A stretch of DNA of 12,900 bases from RGIG7300 sp045649645. GTDB lineage: Bacteria > Bacillota > Clostridia > Oscillospirales > CAG-272. This document shows, one piece after another, positions 1 to 7,222 of the stretch (its first letter is position 1; each line of letters starts with the position of its first letter). The notes under the pieces are model-generated. The model ran no database searches. It saw only the letters and a program-made list of their open reading frames with translations, and had not been told where the DNA came from. Where the stretch lies: contig JAZRQH010000122.1 of the NCBI GenBank assembly GCA_045649645.1, positions 1-12,900 of the forward strand, written 5' to 3'. Position numbers and translations under genes: made by a program.

Positions 1-62
1 GAAGGTAGGTTCGGAACCCCCAAAACTCGACAAGCTCGTTTCGGGGAACCCCAACCGGTTTT

Positions 63-112
63 CGTGAAAAGGGTCCGTAGGCGTACTAAGTACGGTAGTG
101 ACCCTTTTCGCG
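63..112. other. Nested inverted repeat (structured element of unknown role)
   Basis: Bases 63-75 pair with 100-112 (13 bp, one G-T wobble; core AAAAGGGTC / GACCCTTTT). Inside lies a second hairpin, CGTAC (82-86) / GTACG (90-94), with a 3-nt loop. The two helices are separated by an internal loop (76-81 / 95-99). No good T-tract follows on either strand, so it is not a textbook terminator. It could be an RNA structure, a bidirectional terminator remnant or a dispersed palindromic repeat. The pairing is seen directly; the role is unknown. Confidence 0.5.
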
Positions 113-123
113 GAAAAGTGTGA

Positions 124-159
124 AAGGACGGCATTAAACTCAATGTTTATGCCGTCCTT
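124..159 (-). terminator. Strong hairpin, probable rho-independent terminator reading leftward
   Basis: AAGGACGGCAT (124-134) is perfectly complementary to ATGCCGTCCTT (149-159). Pairing continues inward (TAAAC/GTTTA) with a single bulged T, giving about 15 bp closed by a 5-nt loop. On the minus strand the stem is followed by TTTCACACTTTT, a moderately T-rich tail. On the plus strand the tail is GAATACTTATC, so leftward termination is favoured. The MATE gene has its own closer terminator, so this one may end a different short transcript. Confidence 0.55.
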
Positions 160-185
160 GAATACTTATCTGACTATATTGGGAG

Positions 186-200
186 ATATAATCATTATAT
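186..200. promoter_or_regulatory. PerR/Fur-box-like palindrome, site 1
   Basis: ATATAATCATTATAT is a perfect 7-1-7 palindrome. It matches the Bacillus PerR box TTATAATnATTATAA at all positions except the two outermost. The family consensus is established knowledge; binding here is inferred. The palindrome also contains TATAAT on both strands, so it could simply be a promoter -10 region, or a -10 overlapped by an operator. Confidence 0.4.
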
Positions 201-235
201 AATTGCTGTCCGTTGGTTGGAGAGATGGTCTAAAA

Positions 236-250
236 CAATAATCATTATAC
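236..250. promoter_or_regulatory. PerR/Fur-box-like palindrome, site 2, with possible leftward promoter
   Basis: CAATAATCATTATAC shares the 12-mer ATAATCATTATA with site 1 at an exact 50-bp spacing and matches the PerR consensus at 12 of 15 positions. On the minus strand it contains TATAAT (plus positions 244-249), with TCGAAA (4 of 6 to TTGACA) 16 bp upstream. A leftward promoter overlapped by an operator is therefore plausible. Nothing in the window shows which regulator would bind. Confidence 0.35.
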
Positions 251-280
251 ACGTCCGACCGACTTTTTCGACAGTCTGTA

Positions 281-311
281 AAAATAAGGTGGATTTAATC
301 CACCTTATTTT
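281..311 (-). terminator. Intrinsic terminator of the MATE gene, enclosing its stop codon
   Basis: A perfect 14-bp inverted repeat (281-294 / 298-311; arms AAAATAAGGTGGAT and ATCCACCTTATTTT) has a 3-nt loop that is exactly the stop codon of the MATE gene (TAA on the minus strand, 297-295). The minus-strand 3' arm runs into TTATTTTT, the expected U-tract. The last codons of the gene therefore form the 5' arm of its own terminator. Confidence 0.85.
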
Positions 312-1665
312 CTATATTGTTCATTGACTTTTTAAATTGAAAGAAGAATAGTATAGCCGTAAAGGTTACCGCTATTATATCCGCCACAGGCTCGGCAGTA
401 TAAACGCCAACCGTGGTATCGGAGATGATATGAGGCATTATATATATCAGAGGTAAAAGGAGAATGAACTTTCGCACCACCGCCACCGTAACAGAGGACA
501 GAGCTTTGCCCATAGAAACAAAGGTCATCTGGCAGGCTATCTGTATACCGAAAATGAGCATTCCGCCAAAGTAGATACGGATAACTCCCGCGGCAAAGTC
601 GATAAGTGCCTTATCCGAGGTGAACACCGCAGCAAAGCTACGGGGCATCAGCATAATAAGAGTCCATAGGATAACCGAATAGATAAGACAGGAAATGAGC
701 AAAAGCTTGAATGTGTTTTTGACACGGGACGTGTTTTTTGCTCCGTAGTTGTAGCTGAGTATAGGCTGTGCACCCTGAGCTATTCCCTGCATTGGAAGCA
801 TAGCAAACTGCATAACGCTTGTCAGTATGGTCATTGCTCCCACTGCTATATCTCCGCCGTAAGCGAGAAGCGAGGAATTGAAGCACACCGATATAACGCT
901 TTCGCTTGCCTGCATAACGAAGGTGGCAAAGCCAAGGGCTATACAGGGGAGTATCAGCCTTGGCGATACTATGAGATTTTTTGTCCTTAAACGAAGGATA
1001 GGCTTTTTGGAACACAAGAATGACACTATCCAGACACAGGACAAGCCCTGTGAGATAACCGTAGCAAAAGCCGCTCCCTTTACTCCCATATCAAGAGTAT
1101 ATATAAATATGGGGTCAAGAATAATATTTGCCGCGGCACCTATGACTACGGAGAACATAGATATTTTTGTATATCCCTGCGCGCTGACAAAGGAGTTCAT
1201 GCCCAGTGTCAGCTGAACGAACAGTGTGCCTAAAGCGTAGATGTTCATATACTCTACAGCATAGCCTATCGTATTCTCGCTGGCACCGAAGGCAAGCAGC
1301 AGAGGTCGGTTAAATATAAGCAGAATAACAGTCAGAACAGCTGATATTATCACCTGCAATCCAAAGCAACCGCCCAAGGTCTTCTCTGCCTTGTCGATTT
1401 CCTTCTGACCCATAAATATAGATGCTCTGGGAGCACCGCCGGATGCCACAAGGGCGGCAAAGGCGGATACTATCATAATGATAGGCATACATACGCCCAC
1501 GCCTGTCAAGGCAAGGTCGCCTTTTTCCGGCATATGACCGATAAATATACGGTCAACTATATTATAGAGCATATTGATAAGCTGTGCCGCAACGGTGGGC
1601 ACGGCTAACTTGAACAGCAATTTTCCTATCGGTGCTGTTCCCAAAATCTCTTTGTTATCTGTCAT
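295..1665 (-). CDS. MATE-family multidrug/cation antiporter (MepA-like)
   Basis: A 456-residue polytopic membrane protein, the normal length for the family. MATE proteins expel cationic drugs or other organic cations across the cytoplasmic membrane using a Na+ or H+ gradient. The N-terminus has the typical block around residues 20-45 (LAVPTVAAQLINMLYNIVD, then RIFIG), and the GG-P-S-G region follows at 76-87. The start ATG (1665) overlaps the stop of the upstream FlaR-like gene (ATGA). AGGATC lies about 8 nt upstream, so translation is probably coupled. The pair look more A/T-rich in codon use (many ATA, AAA) than lysS upstream, a qualitative impression only. The substrate cannot be told from sequence; MepA-type is judged from the VDRIFIG motif. 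Confidence 0.94.
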   Translation of the reverse strand: MTDNKEILGTAPIGKLLFKLAVPTVAAQLINMLYNIVDRIFIGHMPEKGDLALTGVGVCMPIIMIVSAFAALVASGGAPRASIFMGQKEIDKAEKTLGGCFGLQVIISAVLTVILLIFNRPLLLAFGASENTIGYAVEYMNIYALGTLFVQLTLGMNSFVSAQGYTKISMFSVVIGAAANIILDPIFIYTLDMGVKGAAFATVISQGLSCVWIVSFLCSKKPILRLRTKNLIVSPRLILPCIALGFATFVMQASESVISVCFNSSLLAYGGDIAVGAMTILTSVMQFAMLPMQGIAQGAQPILSYNYGAKNTSRVKNTFKLLLISCLIYSVILWTLIMLMPRSFAAVFTSDKALIDFAAGVIRIYFGGMLIFGIQIACQMTFVSMGKALSSVTVAVVRKFILLLPLIYIMPHIISDTTVGVYTAEPVADIIAVTFTAILFFFQFKKSMNNIENKVD

Positions 1666-2147
1666 TTTTTGATCCTGTAATTATCTATATCCCTATGGGA
1701 TCTGAAAATAATTATATTTTTGTCCTTGTATTTTTCTGTCAATTCATAGATATGAGGTAAGGCTCTTTTTGGGAAATCCAGTATCCACTGTCTGAATTCT
1801 TCGTCAAGCTCCTCTTCTATCCAGGGCATATCCTCACGCTTTTTACCGATGCGGTTACGTACTCCCTGTAAGCATATCTCTGTGGGAAGGTCAAGCACAA
1901 ACACCGTATCACAATGCTTGAATCTGACCTCAAGGGTACGGTCATAGTTTCCGTCTATTATCCATTCGTCCCTGCATAAGATTTCGGACAGTTTTTTATC
2001 AAATTCCTCGCGGCTGATATTAGTTCTGTCCGGCTTATGCCATATCATATCAAGGTGATATAAGGGCAAACCGGTTTCTTCCCTCAGCCGTCTTGCAAAG
2101 GTGGATTTACCCGCTCCGGGACAGCCGATTACTAATACTTTTTTCAT
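1662..2147 (-). CDS. FlaR-like P-loop NTPase (adenylate kinase-related, 'topology modulation' family)
   Basis: A 161-residue cytoplasmic protein with a Walker A loop GCPGAGKST at residues 8-16, right after the first beta strand. It also has HLDMIWHKPDRT (31-42), EWIIDGNY (61-68) and a basic lid-like segment near 97-107. This layout matches small kinase-like proteins annotated as AAA family ATPase or DNA topology modulation protein FlaR. The latter name is historical and does not establish an effect on DNA supercoiling; a nucleotide or small-molecule kinase activity is more natural for the fold. The start ATG has no convincing Shine-Dalgarno sequence and sits just after a hairpin (2160-2187). 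The gene overlaps the MATE gene by 4 nt. Function and substrate are unknown. Confidence 0.85.
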   Translation of the reverse strand: MKKVLVIGCPGAGKSTFARRLREETGLPLYHLDMIWHKPDRTNISREEFDKKLSEILCRDEWIIDGNYDRTLEVRFKHCDTVFVLDLPTEICLQGVRNRIGKKREDMPWIEEELDEEFRQWILDFPKRALPHIYELTEKYKDKNIIIFRSHRDIDNYRIKK

Positions 2148-2159
2148 ATCATTATCTTA

Positions 2160-2187
2160 AAAGGACTATGAAATATCATAGTCCTTT
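2160..2187 (-). terminator. Perfect 12-bp hairpin between lysS and the FlaR-like gene
   Basis: AAAGGACTATGA (2160-2171) is perfectly complementary to TCATAGTCCTTT (2176-2187), with a 4-nt loop. On the minus strand the arm ends in CCTTTTAAG, a short T-run. It lies about 95 nt after the lysS stop and ends only 12 nt before the FlaR-like start. It may be a leaky terminator of the lysS operon, or a leader structure for the downstream pair. The short T-run and its closeness to the next start codon leave the terminator reading uncertain. Confidence 0.6.
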
Positions 2188-2281
2188 ATCTAAATATACA
2201 GTAATTTGCTCCAAATCGGGCACCGCAAAAACAGTTTAATCTCAGTAAGAGTCCCGATTATCGCAGCAATCCGGTGACCGC

Positions 2282-4198
2282 TTAATAAAGCTTTGCGCCT
2301 GCAGGGATGTGGTTGTCTACCATAAGGAGGTGGAGCTTTTCTTCGCCTTCCTCTGTGTGGATAGCGGAGAGAAGCATACCGCAGGATTCGATACCCATCA
2401 TGGGTCTGGGAGGCAGGTTGGTAATAGCGATAAGAGTCTTGCCGATCAGTTCCTCAGGCTCATAGAAAGCGTGGATACCGCTGAGGATCGTTCTGTCCTC
2501 GCCTGTACCGTCATCAAGAGTGAACTGAAGAAGCTTCTTGGACTTCTTAACAGCCTCACAAGCCTTTACCTTAACCGCTCTGAAGTCGGACTTAGAGAAG
2601 GTCTCAAAGTCAACACAGTCAGCAAAGAGGGGCTCGATCTCAACCTTGGAGAAATCAATGATCTCGGGCTTGGCAGCAACAGCGGGAGCTTCCTTCTTCT
2701 CCTTCTTGGGAGCGTCTGTAGGCTTCATTGTGGGGAAGAGGAGCACGTCACGGATGGATGCGGAGTCGGTAAGGAGCATTACAAGTCTGTCGATACCGAA
2801 GCCAAGACCGCCCGTGGGGGGCATACCGTACTCAAGGGCGTTGATGTAGTCGTAGTCTACCTCTGCCTTGGTATCGGGCTCAAGAGCACGACGGTCTGCA
2901 ACCTGCTTTTCAAAGCGCTGCTTCTGGTCGATGGGGTCGTGAAGCTCGGAGAATGCGTTACCGAACTCGGTAGCATTGATAAAGTACTCAAAACGCTCGG
3001 TAAACATAGGATCCTCGGGCTTACGCTTAGCCAGAGGGCTGATCTCTACGGGGTAATCGTAGATAAATGTAGGCTGAATGAGATTTGCTTCAACGAATGC
3101 ATCAAAGAACTCAGCGATGATAGCACCCTTAGAGGGAACCTCGGGAAGCTCAACGTGATGCTTCTTTGCAAGCTCGATGGCCTCTTCGTCGGTCTTGACC
3201 TCGTTGAAGTCAACACCTGAGTACTTCTTGACTGCATCTACCATAGTGAGCTTCTCCCACTTGGAGATATCGATGGTATGACCCTGATAGGGGATCTGGA
3301 GAGTGCCGCAAACCTTAAGAGTTACGGTCTTCATCATCTCCTCAACAAGGTCCATTAAGCCGTGGTAGTCGGTGTATGCCTGATAGAGCTCGATGGAGGT
3401 GAATTCAGGATTGTGCTTGGGGTCCATACCCTCGTTACGGAAGATACGGCCTACCTCGTATACACGGTCCATACCGCCTACGATAAGTCTCTTTAAGTAG
3501 AGCTCTGTCTCTATACGGAGCACCATATCCATATCAAGGGTGTTATGGTGGGTGTAGAAGGGTCTAGCTGATGCGCCTATCTCAAAGGGTGTGAGGATAG
3601 GGGTATCAACCTCAAGAAATCCCTTTTCGTCAAGGAAGTGACGGAGCTCACGGAGGATAAGGCTACGCTTAACGAAGGTGTCCTTAACCTCGGGGTTTAC
3701 GATAAGGTCAACGTATCTCTGACGGTATCTGGTCTCACGGTCGGTAAGCCCGTGGAACTTTTCAGGCAGAGGAAGCAGAGACTTGGAAAGAAGGGTGATC
3801 TCCTGAGCAGAAACAGACATCTCGCCTGTCTTGGTGGTAAATACAAAGCCCTTGATGCCGATGATATCACCGATATCCCACTTCTTGAACTCGGGGTACA
3901 TACCCTCGGGAATATCGTCTCTCTTTACGTATACCTGAATTCTGCCGTCGTTGTCCTGAATATGACAGAAAGCAGCCTTACCCATAATACGGCGGCTCAT
4001 CATTCTGCCTGCGATCATAACAGTCTGACCCTCAAGCTCTGCAAAGTTCTCCTTGATGGTCGAGCTTGTATGAGTAAAATCAAACTTGGTTATCTCGAAG
4101 GGATCGTTGCCTGCCTCACGGAGTGCCGCAAGCTTATCTCTTCTTATCTTAAGGATCTCGGAAAGGTCCTGTGTTTCAATATTGTTGTTCTGTTCCAT
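2282..4198 (-). CDS. lysS: Lysyl-tRNA synthetase, class II, with appended C-terminal tRNA-binding domain
   Basis: Attaches lysine to tRNA-Lys in the cytoplasm. Domains of the 638-residue protein: N-terminal OB-fold anticodon-binding domain (about 57-150); class II catalytic core with motif 1 around 177-200, motif 2 around 251-275 (RIFRNEGMDPKHNPEFTSIE), and motif 3 around 463-490 (GGLGFGIDRLVMLL). A Lys/Ala/Pro-rich linker (about 492-512) leads to an extra domain (about 525-638) resembling the EMAP-II/Trbp111 or MetRS C-terminal tRNA-binding OB fold (SDFRAVKVKACEAVKKSKKL; NLPPRPMMGIESCGMLLSA). Ordinary bacterial LysS is close to 500 residues, so the extension is real additional sequence. The ATG at 4198 has AAAGGA 7 nt upstream. 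It follows greA by 21 nt, a common Firmicutes pairing, and is probably co-transcribed. Confidence 0.97.
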   Translation of the reverse strand: MEQNNNIETQDLSEILKIRRDKLAALREAGNDPFEITKFDFTHTSSTIKENFAELEGQTVMIAGRMMSRRIMGKAAFCHIQDNDGRIQVYVKRDDIPEGMYPEFKKWDIGDIIGIKGFVFTTKTGEMSVSAQEITLLSKSLLPLPEKFHGLTDRETRYRQRYVDLIVNPEVKDTFVKRSLILRELRHFLDEKGFLEVDTPILTPFEIGASARPFYTHHNTLDMDMVLRIETELYLKRLIVGGMDRVYEVGRIFRNEGMDPKHNPEFTSIELYQAYTDYHGLMDLVEEMMKTVTLKVCGTLQIPYQGHTIDISKWEKLTMVDAVKKYSGVDFNEVKTDEEAIELAKKHHVELPEVPSKGAIIAEFFDAFVEANLIQPTFIYDYPVEISPLAKRKPEDPMFTERFEYFINATEFGNAFSELHDPIDQKQRFEKQVADRRALEPDTKAEVDYDYINALEYGMPPTGGLGFGIDRLVMLLTDSASIRDVLLFPTMKPTDAPKKEKKEAPAVAAKPEIIDFSKVEIEPLFADCVDFETFSKSDFRAVKVKACEAVKKSKKLLQFTLDDGTGEDRTILSGIHAFYEPEELIGKTLIAITNLPPRPMMGIESCGMLLSAIHTEEGEEKLHLLMVDNHIPAGAKLY

Positions 4199-4219
4199 TG
4201 TTATTTCCTTTTATACGTC

Positions 4220-4693
4220 TTACTTGGATATCTTAAGGATCTCAAGGTGTGCCACACCGCCGGGAGTGGTGAATTCAACGGTATCGCCTACCTTAGCGCC
4301 CATAAGAGCCTTGCCTATGGGAGAAAGGTCGGAAACCTTGTTCTCAAGGGGATTAGCCTCGGTAGAACCTACGATAGAGTACTCTACGTCCTCGTCGAAC
4401 TCTACGTCGTGAACAAGAACGGTGTTACCTACGTTTACAACGTCGGTCTTGATGTCGGTATCGTTTATAACCTTAACGTGCTTGAGCATCTCCTCGAGCT
4501 CGATAATTCTGGACTCGGTCTTACCCTGCTCGGTCTTAGCCTCGTCGTACTCGCTGTTCTCGGATAAGTCACCGAAAGAAAGAGCTACACGGATAGCCTC
4601 AACGTTATCCTTACGCTTGACTGTCTTTAAGTATTCTAACTCGTCCTGTAATTTCTTAAGACCCTCGGGGGTTACTACAATAGATTCTGCCAT
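4220..4693 (-). CDS. greA: Transcription elongation factor GreA
   Basis: A full-length 157-residue GreA. It enters the secondary channel of RNA polymerase and stimulates cleavage of the transcript in backtracked complexes. The N-terminal coiled-coil hairpin spans about residues 8-76. Its tip carries GDLSENSEYDEAK (41-53), with the acidic residues D42 and E45 at the positions that help hold the catalytic Mg2+ in the family. The C-terminal FKBP-like globular domain ends with SDLSPIGKALMGAKVGDTVE and a PGG turn. AAAGGAG lies 7 nt before the ATG at 4693. The gene starts 17 nt after the S41 protease stop and ends 21 nt before lysS, with no visible terminator on either side. Confidence 0.98.
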   Translation of the reverse strand: MAESIVVTPEGLKKLQDELEYLKTVKRKDNVEAIRVALSFGDLSENSEYDEAKTEQGKTESRIIELEEMLKHVKVINDTDIKTDVVNVGNTVLVHDVEFDEDVEYSIVGSTEANPLENKVSDLSPIGKALMGAKVGDTVEFTTPGGVAHLEILKISK

Positions 4694-4710
4694 TGTTATA
4701 TCTCCTTTAA

Positions 4711-5907
4711 TTAATTATCATTTTCAAAGCTTCGTACAGCAGCTGCAAGCTGTGTATCCTTTTCGTCTGTTATCTTATACAGACTTATATCTCTGACATC
4801 CTCTGCCATGTCGATATCAATATGAGGTGTAATGCCCACGCCGTCGTAGTTGTCGGAGAAGGGCGGTTTGTACATACGGTAGGTTATACGCAGAGCCGAG
4901 CCGTCGATTAGCGGCAGTATGGTCTGCATGCTTCCCTTTCCGTAAGAGGTCTTGCCTACAAGAGTGGCAAGCTCGTAGTCGCGCAGAGCCGAAGCAAAGA
5001 GCTCTGCGGCACTGGCGGTGTTTTCGTTGATAAGTACAGCCATAGGCGCCTCGAAGCACTCGGCATCAGAGGTCCTCTGCTGCTCCTCTCCGTCCTTGGA
5101 ACAGATACGGATGATGGGACCCTCGGGGAGCAGAAAGTCCAGTATCTCAACTACACTTTCAAGATCTCCGCCCGGATTGTTGCGAACGTCGAAAACAAAT
5201 CGGGTCGCACCCTCCTTCTGCAAGCTTGCGATCTCTGCCTTAAACTGCGAGGGAGTATTTATATCAAATTCTTCAAGTCGGATAACACCGGTGATGCCGT
5301 CGGGATGCAGATGACCCTTGGCGTTCTGCTGTGTTACCTTACGGCGGGTGATAGAGAAATCATAGCTCTGACCCTCTCTTAAAACAGAGAAATCTGCCAC
5401 CGTATCAGCCTTGCCTGCCATAGCGTCAAGCGCCTCGGTGTAGGTCATGGCCGAGGCGTCCTCGCCTCCTATGACCGAGATAAGGTCGCCTATCATAACG
5501 CCTGCCTCCTCTGCGGGAGAATGAGGAACTACGTTGACTATCTCAAGCATTCTGTATTCGTCGTTATAAACGACCGCAACTCCGATACCAACGCTTTCAC
5601 CGTTGTTGTCTTGGGTGAACTCCTCTACACGCTCGGCATCCATATACTCGCCGTATCTGTCGCCTGTTCCGTATATATAGCCTGCTATGAGAGCTTCCTC
5701 AAGGGCCTCGTCGTCAAGCTCGCCATAATAATACTGACGGTAAGCGTGATCCAAAGCCTTTAGCATCTCCATATTCTCTATATTACCCCCGTCGCCCCTC
5801 TGTCCGCGGACAAAGTTATAGGTAGCACCGAAGGTGATAAGAACGGCGATAAGTGCCGATATCAGCATCGCTGATATCAGCACTAAGATCGAAAATCTTT
5901 TTTTCAT
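4711..5907 (-). CDS. S41-family C-terminal processing protease (CtpA/CtpB-like), membrane-anchored
   Basis: A 398-residue PDZ-containing serine protease of the tail-specific (Ctp) family. I chose the ATG at 5907 (MKKRFSILVL) because AAAAGG lies 9 nt upstream and a signal-anchor helix follows at once (about residues 5-27). An in-frame TTG at 5949 would add 14 residues but has no advantage. A PDZ domain covers about residues 95-175 (GIGVAVVYND; SPAEEAGVMIGDLIS). The catalytic Ser is in NENTASAAELFAS (S299) and the general-base Lys in GKTSYGKGSMQ (K324), the expected Ser-Lys dyad. The active site should be outside the membrane. Its place after ftsE-ftsX-M23 parallels ctpB next to ftsEX in Bacillus and suggests trimming or turnover of envelope proteins. 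The substrate is inferred, not shown. Confidence 0.94.
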   Translation of the reverse strand: MKKRFSILVLISAMLISALIAVLITFGATYNFVRGQRGDGGNIENMEMLKALDHAYRQYYYGELDDEALEEALIAGYIYGTGDRYGEYMDAERVEEFTQDNNGESVGIGVAVVYNDEYRMLEIVNVVPHSPAEEAGVMIGDLISVIGGEDASAMTYTEALDAMAGKADTVADFSVLREGQSYDFSITRRKVTQQNAKGHLHPDGITGVIRLEEFDINTPSQFKAEIASLQKEGATRFVFDVRNNPGGDLESVVEILDFLLPEGPIIRICSKDGEEQQRTSDAECFEAPMAVLINENTASAAELFASALRDYELATLVGKTSYGKGSMQTILPLIDGSALRITYRMYKPPFSDNYDGVGITPHIDIDMAEDVRDISLYKITDEKDTQLAAAVRSFENDN

Positions 5908-5987
5908 TATAAATTGCCTTTTAATTAGATTGTGGCGTGTTATTGCCAAAAGCCTCCCTGCCGTGCTGACGAGCGCAGTTTAGCTTG

Positions 5988-6007
5988 GGGGTCTCACCCC
6001 TTAGGGG
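5988..6007 (-). other. Competing G/C-run hairpins at the end of the M23 gene
   Basis: GGGGT (5988-5992) pairs with ACCCC (5996-6000), with a 3-nt loop. The same C-run can instead pair with GGGG at 6004-6007 across the stop codon of the M23 gene (TTA on plus, 6001-6003). The two hairpins exclude each other. No T-tract follows on the minus strand, so this is not a clear terminator. The rest of the 93-bp gap to the protease start (5908-5987) contains the protease ribosome binding site and no recognised gene. Confidence 0.35.
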
Positions 6008-7212
6008 GAAACGTAGTTCTGGGGGTTCTGCACCTGACCGTTTACACGTACCTCAAAGTGGAGGTGGTTACCGCTGGAGGAGCCTGTAGTGCCCATCTCT
6101 GCGATATGCTGACCCTGCTTAACTATCTGACCTGCCGAAACAAGGAGCTGGCTGTTATGCGCATAAAGGGTAGCGTAGCCGTCACCGTGATCGATAAGAC
6201 AGTAGTAGCCGTAGCTGTAGTGGTAGGTCGCTATAAGCACCTCGCCTGCGGCAGAAGCATAGATGTTTGTGCCGGAGGGAGCGGGGATGTCTATACCCAG
6301 ATGGTAGTCGTATCTGCCCCAAAGAGTTCTGGGACCGAAGGGGGAGGATATTCTCGAATGACCGGGCACGGGCCAAATGAACTTGCCGCCGAACACGGGA
6401 CGGTACTCGGTGGAGTTGTTCTTGTTAGCCGCCGCCTGCTCCTTTGCTCTCTGAGCAAGAAGGGCTGCGATATCCTTGTTTGCCTTGTCCTCGGCTGCCT
6501 TTGCCTTCTTGTATTCAGCTTCGAGAGCAACCTGGTCGGACTGGAGCTGTTCTATATAAGCGAGAGTGTTATCTATCTGCTTTTTAAGATCTGCTTCCTT
6601 GTTGATAAGGGAGGTCTTGGTCTCCTCCTGAGACTTTTTGGTCTCCTCGAGGACGTGCTTTTCTTCCTCAAGGGCTTTGAGCGTGTCCTGAAGATCCTGC
6701 ATAAGCGAGCGGTCAAAGTCGAGCATACTGCCCACACGCTCAACCGTCATAAGAAAGTCTGCAAAGCTCTTGGACTCAAATATCATCTCAAGATAGCTTG
6801 CGTTGCCCTCCTCGTAGGTGAAGCGCAGACGCTCTACCATTATGTCGTATTTCTGAGCGATCTTCTCTTCAAGGGCGGTTATCTCCTTACCCTTTTCGTC
6901 GATCTTAACCGTGTACTCCTCGATAAGGAGCTTGGTGGCGTCGATCTCGTTCTGAGTGGAAAGCACAAGGGAATCGAGATATTCCTTCTGTCTTTCCTGC
7001 TCTGCTTCGTTGTTCTTTGCAGCCTCAAGCTTTTTCTTGAGCTCAGCCTGCTCGTTCTGAAGCGAGTCTATCTTATCCTCAAGAGCCTGCTCTGCCTCCT
7101 TGCTGGTATCCACCGCGTAAACGTCGGTGCCGTAAGGAATGGCAACGAAGACTACCGTAAACGCCATCAGTATAGCTGTTATAGCCTTGATCAGATTTGT
7201 TTTTTTCATCAT
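6001..7212 (-). CDS. Secreted coiled-coil M23 peptidase, probable FtsEX-activated murein hydrolase
   Basis: A 403-residue exported peptidoglycan endopeptidase of the EnvC/LytM type. A signal peptide occupies about residues 1-33 (likely cut after VYA). Residues about 36-265 form long Glu/Lys/Gln-rich coiled coils broken by a hydrophobic patch (YLEMIFESKSFADFLMTVER, 140-159), as in CwlO/PcsB/EnvC proteins. The M23 domain (about 274-403) has the full set of residues: Zn ligands H304 and D308 in HLGID and H385 in HLHFE, plus catalytic His H352 (LYAH) and H383. The domain is therefore predicted active, unlike EnvC itself, which activates amidases. AAGGAGG lies 5 or 8 nt before two tandem ATGs (7212 or 7209); either may be used. 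The ftsX stop overlaps this Shine-Dalgarno sequence. The link to FtsEX rests on operon position and architecture. Confidence 0.95.
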   Translation of the reverse strand: MMKKTNLIKAITAILMAFTVVFVAIPYGTDVYAVDTSKEAEQALEDKIDSLQNEQAELKKKLEAAKNNEAEQERQKEYLDSLVLSTQNEIDATKLLIEEYTVKIDEKGKEITALEEKIAQKYDIMVERLRFTYEEGNASYLEMIFESKSFADFLMTVERVGSMLDFDRSLMQDLQDTLKALEEEKHVLEETKKSQEETKTSLINKEADLKKQIDNTLAYIEQLQSDQVALEAEYKKAKAAEDKANKDIAALLAQRAKEQAAANKNNSTEYRPVFGGKFIWPVPGHSRISSPFGPRTLWGRYDYHLGIDIPAPSGTNIYASAAGEVLIATYHYSYGYYCLIDHGDGYATLYAHNSQLLVSAGQIVKQGQHIAEMGTTGSSSGNHLHFEVRVNGQVQNPQNYVSP

Positions 7213-7222
7213 CCCATCCTCC

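Noticed and set aside
2214..2259. 7-bp inverted repeat AATCGGG / CCCGATT that resembles a tRNA acceptor stem
   Set aside because: Only 32 nt separate the arms, too short for a tRNA, and no anticodon or T-arm can be built. No T-tract follows, so it is not a good terminator either.
3638..4567. 309-codon plus-strand frame spanning parts of lysS and greA
   Set aside because: It crosses two well-defined genes on the opposite strand and has no recognisable domain.
5908..5949. Upstream TTG start adding 14 residues to the S41 protease
   Set aside because: The ATG at 5907 has AAAAGG upstream and directly precedes the signal-anchor helix. The extension MAITRHNLIKRQFI looks like translated leader.
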